From: Hippopus hippopus
Taxonomy: Eukaryota > Mollusca > Bivalvia > Cardiida > Cardiidae
Assembly: GCA_946811185.2 (NCBI GenBank)
Contig: OX328109.1
Span: 31,728,129 to 31,792,128, forward strand
Reading direction: 5' to 3'
Length of the DNA: 64,000 bases
Made by a program: the position numbers and the translations under genes. The notes below the pieces were generated by a model that was given only the letters and a program-made list of their open reading frames with translations, made no database searches and had not been told where the DNA came from. Below, piece by piece: positions 1 to 8,777 of the stretch. How positions within the stretch are numbered: the stretch's first letter is position 1; each line of letters starts with the position of its first letter.

Positions 1-149
1 GCATGCACCCACCACATATGCCAGATTTCACTGAAAATGGGCGAAAATTTACGAAAACAGGGTGACAGAAGACCTTGGTTTGGTGCCTTCTAGCACCTTG
101 CAAGAGTCACTTCCCCTGATCCCTTAATCCCTTGATTCAATTTGCTTTT
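1..149. repeat. Leader segment of the higher-order unit
   Basis: This is non-monomeric sequence that occurs once per unit. It contains a short perfect hairpin at 82-97 (GGTGC, six-base loop, GCACC). I found no resemblance to the 369 bp monomer before about position 150, and no gene. The same segment follows every unit boundary, with few changes: for example CACCCTCCAC instead of CACCCACCAC in units 12, 13, 14 and 16 and their copies. Confidence 0.75.
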
Positions 150-347
150 CTAATTCAGGCCAACTCCAATACTGCACATTGATACTTTGAATATGCTAAG
201 ATGATCAATGTACAGTGTAGAATCCCCAGAAAATAATGTCACAAGTGGCTAAAATAGACTGAAAACTCTTTCAGTAGCAGCTGCTTCCTATTGCGTAAAT
301 CAAACAAAGGGAACTAAAGTTTTATTTTTTTTTAATCTCTTTGTACC
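150..347. repeat. Partial leading monomer (second half only)
   Basis: From CTGCACATTGATAC at 172 this matches the second half of the 369 bp monomer closely, ending in the T-rich tract and CTCTTTGTACC before monomer a. A weaker match (TAATTCAGGC against TAACTCAGGC) extends upstream to about 150 with an insertion of roughly nine bases. It differs from full monomers by TTGAATATGC, GTAGCAGCTGC and TTGCGTAAATC. It is the diverged edge of the monomer block, where exchange with interior monomers is presumably less frequent. Confidence 0.8.
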
Positions 348-715
348 GTGACAAGAAACCAAATTACGTTGACTACCGTCTCATACATGCCAGTTACGCA
401 CCCGCGAAAACATGAAAAATCGACTTATGGCACATTCCATAGCAGACGACAACTGTTGCATAAGTCAAATATAGGGAACAAGTTTTTTTCCTTTTCTCTT
501 ACTAGGGCCATTGAATTGGTTACTAACTCAGGCATGCTGCACATTGATACTTTTAATATGCTAAGATGATCAATGTACAGTGTAGAATCCCCAGAAAATA
601 ATGTCACAAGTAGCTAAAAAAGACTGAAAAATCTTTCAGTAGCAACTGCTTCCTATTGCATAAATCAAAGAAAGGGAACTAAATTTTTATTTATTTTTTT
701 TAATCTCTTTATACC
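348..715. repeat. Monomer type a (unit 1)
   Basis: First full monomer of the unit, 368 bp. Diagnostic bases are CAAATTACGTTGACTACC, CTCATACATGCC, TACGCACCCGCG, CAGACGACAACTG and TTGCATAAGTC. Its second half carries the ACTGAAA..TTTCAGT hairpin common to all types. Type a always occupies this first position, in every unit. Confidence 0.9.
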
Positions 716-1085
716 GTGACAAGAAACCAAGTTACGATGACTACCGTCTTGTACGTGCCAGTTACGTGCCCGCGAAAACATGAAAAATCGACTTACAGCA
801 CATTCCATAGCAGACAACAACTGTTTGCTTAAATCAAGTATAGGGAACAAGTTTTTTTCCTTTTCTCTTACTAGGGCCATTGAATTGGTTACTAACTCAG
901 GCATGCTGCACATTGATACTTTTAATATGCTAAGATGATCAATATACAGTGTAGAATCCCCAGAAAATAATGTCACAAGTAGCTAAAAAAGACTGAAAAA
1001 TCTTTCAGTAGCAACTGCTTCCTATTGCATAAATCAAAGAAAGGGAACTAAATTTTTATTTATTTTTTTTTAATCTCTTTATACC
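716..1085. repeat. Monomer type b (unit 1)
   Basis: Second monomer, 370 bp. It is marked by ACTTACAGCACATTCC and by an extra T in CTGTTTGCTTAAATC. The extra base shifts the minus-strand open frame, so this monomer opens a 103-codon frame while the others open 60 codons. That is a frame accident rather than evidence of coding. Type b is missing from units 10 and 18, and only its first half is present in units 11 and 19. Confidence 0.9.
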
Positions 1086-1454
1086 GTGACAAGAAACCAA
1101 GTTACGATGACTACCGTCTTGTACGTGCCAGTTACGTGCCCGCGAAAACATGAAAAATCGACTTATGGCACATTCCATAGCAGACAACAACTGTTGCTTA
1201 AATCAAGTATAGGGAACAAGTTTTTTTCCTTTTCTCTTACTAGGGCCATTGAATTGGTTACTAACTCAGGCATGCTGCACATTGATACTTTTAATATGCT
1301 AAGATGATCAATATACAGTGTAGAATCCCCAGAAAATAATGTCACAAGTAGCTAAAAAAGACTGAAAAATCTTTCAGTAGCAACTGCTTCCTATTGCATA
1401 AATCAAAGAAAGGGAACTAAATTTTTATTTATTTTTTTTTAATCTCTTTATACC
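1086..1454. repeat. Monomer type c (unit 1)
   Basis: Third monomer, 369 bp, the most generic type. In most units it reads CTTACGGCAC; here it reads CTTATGGCAC. It keeps GATCAATATACAGTGTAG and TGTCACAAGTAGC in its second half. It is the type that expands in the six-monomer units and is lost in the four-monomer units. Confidence 0.9.
1361..1378. other. Conserved small hairpin in monomer second half
   Basis: ACTGAAA and TTTCAGT form a 7 bp perfect stem around a four-base loop. The loop is AATC in types b and c and ACTC in type d and the leading partial monomer; both forms keep the stem intact. It recurs once per monomer across the array. It could be a structural feature of a transcript or simply inherited sequence. 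Confidence 0.55.
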
Positions 1455-1818
1455 GTGACAAGAAACCAAGTTACGATGACTACCGTCTTGTACGTGCCAG
1501 TTACGTGCCCGCGAAAACATGAAAAATCGACTTATGGCACATTCCATAGCAGACAACAACTGTTGCTTAAATCAAGTATAGGGAACAAGTTTTTTTCCTT
1601 TTCTCTTACTAGGGCCATTGAATTGGTTACTAACTCAGGCAAGCTGCACATTGATACTTTTAATATGCTAAGATGATCAATGTACAGTGTGGAAATCCCA
1701 GAAAATAGTGTCACAAGTGGCTAAAAAAGACTGAAAACTCTTTCAGTAACAACTGATTTCTATTGCTTAAATCAAACAAAGGGAACTGAATTTTATTTTT
1801 TTTCTATCTCTTCATACA
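1455..1818. repeat. Monomer type d (unit 1)
   Basis: Fourth monomer, 364 bp. The first half is like type c. The second half is distinct: TGTGGAAATCCCAG, AATAGTGTCACAAGTGGC, AGTAACAACTGATTTC, GGGAACTGAATTTTATT and CTATCTCTTCATAC. It is therefore the transition monomer towards the e end of the unit and is a useful marker for mapping crossovers. Confidence 0.9.
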
Positions 1819-2036
1819 GCGACAAGAAACCCAGTTACATTGACTACCAACTCATGTGCCAGTTACGCGCCCGCGGAAACATGAAAAATCAACTTACGGC
1901 ACATTCCATAGCAGACGACACCTGTTGCTTAAGTCAAATATAAGGAACAAGTTTTTTTCCTTTTCTCTTACTAGGGCCATTGAATTGGTTACGATGACTA
2001 TTCCACCCATGCGTGACCATTACGTGCTGCGCATAA
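1819..2036. repeat. Monomer type e, truncated and diverged (unit 1)
   Basis: It starts GCGACAAGAAACCC and follows the monomer first half (GCGCCCGCGGAAAC, CAGACGACACCTG, the T-rich tract, ACTAGGGCCATTGAATTGG). It then leaves the consensus at GGTTACGATGACTATTCC, where the other types read GGTTACTAACTCAGG. The following 200 bp can still be matched to half-monomers only at the core. Confidence 0.85.
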
Positions 2037-2250
2037 AATCATAAAATCAACTTGGACACTTTCGGAGGCAACTGATACCTTTTGCACAAATCAAAGAAAG
2101 GTAAACCAAATTCGTTTTCTTACCAGGATCACGAAAAACATTGAACCAATTTTGGTGACCGCGTGAGTCATAAGTCGATTTTATGTTTAACCACTGCGCA
2201 AAAACATAGATTCAGAAGCAACTGGTTGCTGTTGCATAAACTTTTTCCAA
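2037..2250. repeat. Diverged half-monomers at the unit tail
   Basis: Two old half-monomer cores can be recognised. The first is at about 2075-2115 (GGAGGCAACTG, TTGCACAAATCAAAGAAAGG, then a T-rich stretch and CCAGGATCACGAAAA). The second is at about 2215-2245 (AGAAGCAACTGG, TTGCTGTTGCATAAAC, TTTTTCC). TTGC cores in the region are spaced 167 and 140 bp apart, against 200 and 169 bp in ordinary monomers. This supports an ancestral unit of about 170-200 bp older than the 369 bp monomer. The homology is by eye and is strongest at the first core. Confidence 0.6.
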
Positions 2251-2339
2251 TAAGAAATCTTGTTCTTGTTTGAAGAATTTAGAAATAGGCCAATGAAAAA
2301 CAATAAGATGTAAGAATAACTAATAATAAAAACAGATAA
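2251..2339. repeat. AT-rich linker
   Basis: AT-rich non-monomeric sequence once per unit, with GGCCAATG and short runs such as TAACTAATAATAAAAAC. Units 11, 12 and 13 (and copies 19-21) share AATAAGAAAAAC in place of AATAATAAAAAC. I see no gene or clear signal. Confidence 0.6.
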
Positions 2340-2421
2340 AATGGCAAAGTTGGGGATTCAACCTCTGACCATCAGGACCCAAAAAAGGTCTTGGTGCAGG
2401 GGTCTAACCCTCTTTGCCATT
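2340..2421 (-). other. tRNA-like inverted structure (once per unit)
   Basis: A perfect 10 bp inverted repeat (AATGGCAAAG / CTTTGCCATT) closes an 82 bp block. Read on the minus strand it resembles a degenerate tRNA. There is an acceptor-like stem, an A-box-like TGGCAAAGAGGG followed by TTAGA (2419 down to 2403), a GACC/GGTC stem with a seven-base loop at 2376-2390, and a B-box-like GGTTGAATCCC (2363-2353, one mismatch to GGTTCRANNCC). The T-stem is poorly paired and the D-loop too short for a working tRNA. The loop also contains T6, which would stop pol III early. The plus strand has a perfect A-box match (TGGCAAAGTTGG) and a weaker B-box (GGGTCTAACCC). Copies start at 5511, 8314, 11118, 13921, 16721, 19517, 22244, 25046, 28220, 30656, 33461, 36264, 39067, 41501, 44304, 47106, 50280, 52716, 55521, 58324, 61127 and 63561. 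A fossil tRNA-derived SINE head is a reasonable reading, not proven. Confidence 0.5.
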
Positions 2422-2478
2422 GAATAGGCTGAAATGACCCGAAGAATTAACATAGATATACAGAGATTTCCCCCCCTT
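2422..2478. repeat. Linker with C7 tract
   Basis: Short non-monomeric linker between the tRNA-like block and the CCAAT array, ending in a run of seven C followed by TT. The C7 length looked constant in the units I checked, unlike the T-tracts in the monomers. Units 13 and 21 read GAATAATCTG here instead of GAATAGGCTG. Confidence 0.55.
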
Positions 2479-2703
2479 CCAATCAGCCAATCAAATCTCA
2501 GGCATCTCTTAAATTATCCAATCACAGAAGCTTTTAGAAAATCAAAATGGCGTCCAATCAGCCAATGAAATCTCAGCTTTCTCTTCAAATTATCCAATCA
2601 GAAAAGCTTTGAGAAAATCAAAATTGCGCCCAATCAGCCAATCAAATCGCAGACACACCTCCACAATCATCCAATCAGAAAGCTTTGAGCCATTTGAAAT
2701 GGC
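2479..2703. repeat. 3 x 75 bp CCAAT-rich minisatellite
   Basis: Three 75 bp repeats start at 2479, 2554 and 2629. Each has the plan CCAATCAG-CCAAT, about 35 bases, CCAATCA-AGCTTT, then AAATGGCG or a diverged form. Each holds three CCAAT boxes, so there are nine per unit, all in the same orientation. CCAATCA is the core recognised by the NF-Y complex in animals, fungi and plants, and ATGGCG resembles the YY1 core. That makes the block promoter-like in content, but nothing here shows transcription. Unit 7 has only two of the three repeats. Confidence 0.85.
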
Positions 2704-2803
2704 GCCCGAAAATATCGATAGAAAACAGTGAACAAAAATCGGCATAAAAGTGGATTTTATGTCTTCTTTGAAGGCTGTTATGCAGTCCTTGGCAAACTGC
2801 CAT
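2704..2803. repeat. End segment of the higher-order unit
   Basis: Non-monomeric sequence once per unit, with AATATCGATAG and ending at the palindromic TGCATGCA that straddles the unit boundary. A minus-strand open frame of 76 codons (2590-2820 in unit 1) crosses it from the next leader. It recurs in every complete unit but is not supported as a gene. Confidence 0.6.
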
Positions 2804-5800
2804 GCATGCACCCACCACATATGCCAGATTTCACTGAAAATGGGCGAAAATTTACGAAAACAGGGTGACAGAAGACCTTGGTTTGGTGCCTTCTAGCACC
2901 TTGCAAGAGTCACTTCCCCTGATCCCTTAATCCCTTGATTCAATTTGCTTTTCTAATTCAGGCCAACTCCAATACTGCACATTGATACTTTGAATATGCT
3001 AAGATGATCAATGTACAGTGTAGAATCCCCAGAAAATAATGTCACAAGTGGCTAAAATAGACTGAAAACTCTTTCAGTAGCAGCTGCTTCCTATTGCGTA
3101 AATCAAACAAAGGGAACTAAATTTTTATTTTTTTTTAATCTCTTTGTACCGTGACAAGAAACCAAATTACGTTGACTACCGTCTCATACATGCCAGTTAC
3201 GCACCCGCGAAAACATGAAAAATCGACTTATGGCACATTCCATAGCAGACGACAACTGTTGCATAAGTCAAATATAGGGAACAAGTTTTTTTCCTTTTCT
3301 CTTACTAGGGCCATTGAATTGGTTACTAACTCAGGCATGCTGCACATTGATACTTTTAATATGCTAAGATGATCAATGTACAGTGTAGAATCCCCAGAAA
3401 ATAATGTCACAAGTAGCTAAAAAAGACTGAAAAATCTTTCAGTAGCAACTGCTTCCTATTGCATAAATCAAAGAAAGGGAACTAAATTTTTATTTATTTT
3501 TTTTAATCTCTTTATACCGTGACAAGAAACCAAGTTACGATGACTACCGTCTTGTACGTGCCAGTTACGTGCCCGCGAAAACATGAAAAATCGACTTACA
3601 GCACATTCCATAGCAGACAACAACTGTTTGCTTAAATCAAGTATAGGGAACAACTTTTTTTCCTTTTCTCTTACTAGGGCCATTGAATTGGTTACTAACT
3701 CAGGCATGCTGCACATTGATACTTTTAATATGCTAAGATGATCAATATACAGTGTAGAATCCCCAGAAAATAATGTCACAAGTAGCTAAAAAAGACTGAA
3801 AAATCTTTCAGTAGCAACTGCTTCCTATTGCATAAATCAAAGAAAGGGAACTCAATTTTTATTTATTTTTTTTTAATCTCTTTATACCGTGACAAGAAAC
3901 CAAGTTACGATGACTACCGTCTTGTACGTGCCAGTTACGTGCCCGCGAAAACATGAAAAATCGACTTACGGCACATTCCATAGCAGACAACAACTGTTGC
4001 TTAAATCAAGTATAGGGAACAAGTTTTTTTCCTTTTCTCTTACTAGGGCCATTGAATTGGTTACTAACTCAGGCATGCTGCACATTGATACTTTTAATAT
4101 GCTAAGATGATCAATATACAGTGTAGAATCCCCAGAAAATAATGTCACAAGTAGCTAAAAAAGACTGAAAAATCTTTCAGTAGCAACTGCTTCCTATTGC
4201 ATAAATCAAAGAAAGGGAACTAAATTTTTATTTATTTTTTTTTAATCTCTTTATACCGTGACAAGAAACCAAGTTACGATGACTACCGTCTTGTACGTGC
4301 GAGTTACGTGCCCGCGAAAACATGAAAAATCGACTTACGGCACATTCCATAGCAGACAACAACTGTTGCTTAAATCAAGTATAGGGAACAAGTTTTTTTC
4401 CTTTTCTCTTACTAGGGCCATTGAATTGGTTACTAACTCAGGCATGCTGCACATTGATACTTTTAATATGCTAAGATGATCAATATACAGTGTGGAAATC
4501 CCAGAAAATAGTGTCACAAGTGGCTAAAAAAGACTGAAAACTCTTTCAGTAACAACTGCTTCCTATTGCATAAATCAAAGAAAGGGAACTAAATTTTTAT
4601 TTATTTTTTTTTAATCTCTTTATACCGTGACAAGAAACCAAGTTACGATGACTACCGTCTTGTACGTGCCAGTTACGTGCCCGCGAAAACATGAAAAATC
4701 GACTTATGGCACATTCCATAGCAGACAACAACTGTTGCTTAAATCAAGTATAGGGAACAAGTTTTTTTCCTTTTCTCTTACTAGGGCCATTGAATTGGTT
4801 ATAACTCAGGCAAGCTGCACATTGATACTTTTAATATGCTAAGATGATCAATGTACAGTGTGGAAATCCCAGAAAATAGTGTCACAAGTGGCTAAAAAAG
4901 ACTGAAAACTCTTTCAGTAACAACTGATTTCTATTGCTTAAATCAAACAAAGGGAACTGAATTTTATTTTTTTTCTATCTCTTCATACAGCGACAAGAAA
5001 CCCAGTTACATTGACTACCAACTCATGTGCCAGTTACGCGCCCGCGGAAACATGAAAAATCAACTTACGGCACATTCCATAGCAGACGACACCTGTTGCT
5101 TAAGTCAAATATAAGGAACAAGTTTTTTTCCTTTTCTCTTACTAGGGCCATTGAATTGGTTACGATGACTATTCCACCCATGCGTGACCATTACGTGCTG
5201 CGCATAAAATCATAAAATCAACTTGGACACTTTCGGAGGCAACTGATACCTTTTGCACAAATCAAAGAAAGGTAAACCAAATTCGTTTTCTTACCAGGAT
5301 CACGAAAAACATTGAACCAATTTTGGTGACCGCGTGAGTCATAAGTCGATTTTATGTTTAACCACTGCGCAAAAACATAGATTCAGAAGCAACTGGTTGC
5401 TGTTGCATAAACTTTTTCCAATAAGAAATCTTGTTCTTGTTTGAAGAATTTAGAAATAGGCCAATGAAAAACAATAAGATGTAAGAATAACTAATAATAA
5501 AAACAGATAAAATGGCAAAGTTGGGGATTCAACCTCTGACCATCAGGACCCAAAAAAGGTCTTGGTGCAGGGGTCTAACCCTCTTTGCCATTGAATAGGC
5601 TGAAATGACCCGAAGAATTAACATAGATATACAGAGATTTCCCCCCCTTCCAATCAGCCAATCAAATCTCAGGCCTCTCTTAAATTATCCAATCACAGAA
5701 GCTTTTAGAAAATCAAAATGGCGTCCAATCAGCCAATGAAATCTCAGCTTTCTCTTCAAATTATCCAATCAGAAAAGCTTTGAGAAAATCAAAATTGCGC

Positions 5801-5974
5801 CCAATCAGCCAATCAAATCGCAGACACACCTCCACAATCATCCAATCAGAAAGCTTTGAGCCATTTGAAATGGCGCCCGAAAATATCGATAGAAAACAGT
5901 GAACAAAAATCGGCATAAAAGTGGATTTTATGTCTTCTTTGAAGGCTGTTATGCAGTCCTTGGCAAACTGCCAT
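2804..5974. repeat. Higher-order unit 2 (6 monomers, 3171 bp)
   Basis: Monomers start at 3151 (a), 3519 (b), 3889 (c), 4258 (d/c chimera), 4627 (d) and 4990 (e). The extra 368 bp comes from the monomer at 4258. It takes on type d sequence at TGTGGAAATCCC and AGTAACAACTG, then returns to type c sequence at CTTCCTATTGCATAAATC. Other private changes are CAACTTTTTT in b near 3654 and a one-base loss near 4801 (TTATAACTC). Confidence 0.93.
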
Positions 5975-8777
5975 GCATGCACCCACCACATATGCCAGAT
6001 TTCACTGAAAATGGGCGAAAATTTACGAAAACAGGGTGACAGAAGACCTTGGTTTGGTGCCTTCTAGCACCTTGCAAGAGTCACTTCCCCTGATCCCTTA
6101 ATCCCTTGATTCAATTTGCTTTTCTAATTCAGGCCAACTCCAATACTGCACATTGATACTTTGAATATGCTAAGATGATCAATGTACAGTGTAGAATCCC
6201 CAGAAAATAATGTCACAAGTGGCTAAAATAGACTGAAAACTCTTTCAGTAGCAGCTGCTTCCTATTGCGTAAATCAAACAAAGGGAACTAAATTTTTATT
6301 TTTTTTTAATCTCTTTGTACCGTGACAAGAAACCAAATTACGTTGACTACCGTCTCATACATGCCAGTTACGCACCCGCGAAAACATGAAAAATCGACTT
6401 ATGGCACATTCCATAGCAGACGACAACTGTTGCATAAGTCAAATATAGGGAACAAGTTTTTTTCCTTTTCTCTTACTAGGGCCATTGAATTGGTTACTAA
6501 CTCAGGCATGCTGCACATTGATACTTTTAATATGCTAAGATGATCAATGTACAGTGTAGAATCCCCAGAAAATAATGTCACAAGTAGCTAAAAAAGACTG
6601 AAAAATCTTTCAGTAGCAACTGCTTCCTATTGCATAAATCAAAGAAAGGGAACTAAATTTTTATTTATTTTTTTTAATCTCTTTATACCGTGACAAGAAA
6701 CCAAGTTACGATGACTACCGTCTTGTACGTGCCAGTTACGTGCCCGCGAAAACATGAAAAATCGACTTACAGCACATTCCATAGCAGACAACAACTGTTT
6801 GCTTAAATCAAGTATAGGGAACAAGTTTTTTTCCTTTTCTCTTACTAGGGCCATTGAATTGGTTACTAACTCAGGCATGCTGCACATTGATACTTTTAAT
6901 ATGCTAAGATGATCAATATACAGTGTAGAATCCCCAGAAAATAATGTCACAAGTAGCTAAAAAAGACTGAAAAATCTTTCAGTAGCAACTGCTTCCTATT
7001 GCATAAATCAAAGAAAGGGAACTAAATTTTTATTTATTTTTTTTTAATCTCTTTATACCGTGACAAGAAACCAAGTTACGATGACTACCGTCTTGTACGT
7101 GCCAGTTATGTGCCCGCGAAAACATGAAAAATCGACTTACGGCACATTCCATAGCAGACAACAACTGTTGCTTAAATCAAGTATAGGGAACAAGTTTTTT
7201 TCCTTTTCTCTTACTAGGGCCATTGAATTGGTTACTAACTCAGGCATGCTGCACATTGATACTTTTAATATGCTAAGATGATCAATATACAGTGTAGAAT
7301 CCCCAGAAAATAATGTCACAAGTAGCTAAAAAAGACTGAAAAATCTTTCAGTAGCAACTGCTTCCTATTGCATAAATCAAAGAAAGGGAACTAAATTTTT
7401 ATTTATTTTTTTTTAATCTCTTTATACCGTGACAAGAAACCAAGTTACGATGACTACCGTCTTGTACGTGCCAGTTACGTGCCCGCGAAAACATGAAAAA
7501 TCGACTTACGGCACATTCCATAGCAGACAACAACTGTTGCTTAAATCAAGTATAGGGAACAAGTTTTTTTCCTTTTCTCTTACTAGGGCCATTGAATTGG
7601 TTACTAACTCAGGCATGCTGCACATTGATACTTTTAATATGCTAAGATGATCAATATACAGTGTGGAAATCCCAGAAAATAGTGTCACAAGTGGCTAAAA
7701 AAGACTGAAAACTCTTTCAGTAACAACTGATTTCTATTGCTTAAATCAAAGAAAGGGAACTGAATTTTATTTTTTTTCTATCTCTTCATACGGCGACAAG
7801 AAACCCAGTTACATTGACTACCAACTCATGTGCCAGTTACGCGCCCGCGGAAACATGAAAAATCAACTTACGGCACATTCCATAGCAGACGACACCTGTT
7901 GCTCAAGTCAAATATAAGGAACAAGTTTTTTTCCTTTTCTCTTACTAGGGCCATTGAATTGGTTACGATGACTATTCCACCCATGCGTGACCATTACGTG
8001 CTGCGCATAAAATCATAAAATCAACTTGGACACTTTCGGAGGCAACTGATACCTTTTGCACAAATCAAAGAAAGGTAAACCAAATTCGTTTTCTTACCAG
8101 GATCACGAAAAACATTGAACCAATTTTGGTGACCGCGTGAGTCATAAGTCGATTTTATGTTTAACCACTGCGCAAAAACATAGATTCAGAAGCAACTGGT
8201 TGCTGTTGCATAAACTTTTTCCAATAAGAAATCTTGTTCTTGTTTGAAGAATTTAGAAATAGGCCAATGAAAAACAATAAGATGTAAGAATAACTAATAA
8301 TAAAAACAGATAAAATGGCAAAGTTGGGGATTCAACCTCTGACCATCAGGACCCAAAAAAGGTCTTGGTGCAGGGGTCTAACCCTCTTTGCCATTGAATA
8401 GGCTGAAATGACCCGAAGAATTAACATAGATATACAGAGATTTCCCCCCCTTCCAATCAGCCAATCAAATCTCAGGCCTCTCTTAAATTATCCAATCACA
8501 GAAGCTTTTAGAAAATCAAAATGGCGTCCAATCAGCCAATGAAATCTCAGCTTTCTCTTCAAATTATCCAATCAGAAAAGCTTTGAGAAAATCAAAATTG
8601 CGCCCAATCAGCCAATCAAATCGCAGACACACCTCCACAATCATCCAATCAGAAAGCTTTGAGCCATTTGAAATGGCGCCCGAAAATATCGATAGAAAAC
8701 AGTGAACAAAAATCGGCATAAAAGTGGATTTTATGTCTTCTTTGAAGGCTTTTATGCAGTCCTTGGCAAACTGCCAT
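5975..8777. repeat. Higher-order unit 3 (5 monomers, 2803 bp)
   Basis: Monomers start at 6322 (a), 6690 (b), 7060 (c), 7429 (d) and 7793 (e). Private marks include a CG-to-TG change in c at 7109 (GTTATGTGCC) and a T at 8751 (GGCTTTTATG). GTTGCTCAAGTC in e is shared with units 4 and 5. Confidence 0.94.

Larger units (their letters stand above)
1..2803. repeat. Higher-order unit 1 (reference unit, 5 monomers, 2803 bp)
   Basis: Monomers start at 348 (a), 716 (b), 1086 (c), 1455 (d) and 1819 (e); the tRNA-like block is 2340-2421 and the CCAAT array 2479-2703. Marks of this unit: AAAGTTTTATT in the T-rich tract before monomer a (shared only with units 15 and 23), ACTTATGGC in both c and d, GGCAAGCTGC in d instead of GGCATGCTGC, CATACAGCGAC before e (shared with unit 2), and GGCATCTCTT in the CCAAT array (shared with unit 5). 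I use this unit as the reference for sub-elements. Confidence 0.95.

Noticed and set aside
172..215. ATTGAT..ATCAAT inverted repeat as a transposon end
   Set aside because: The arms are only 6-7 bp, they lie inside every monomer, and one pair is lost in monomers reading GATCAATATAC. No transposase or target-site duplication is visible.
348..569. Plus-strand 73-codon frames repeated in nearly every monomer
   Set aside because: They are a by-product of the repeat: start is GTG or equivalent in the GTGACAAG anchor, they overlap a minus-strand frame over most of their length, they vary by frameshift between types, and they show no domain or signal I recognise.
665..976. Minus-strand 103-codon frame in monomer b
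   Set aside because: It is longer than its counterparts only because of one extra T in type b that joins two frames. The same frame drops to 94-95 or 62 codons when a T-tract or a single base changes.
2340..2421. Functional tRNA gene (Lys-like anticodon TTT in the seven-base loop)
   Set aside because: The T-stem is mostly unpaired, the D-arm loop is too short, the anticodon-like stem has only four pairs, and a T6 run inside would terminate pol III.
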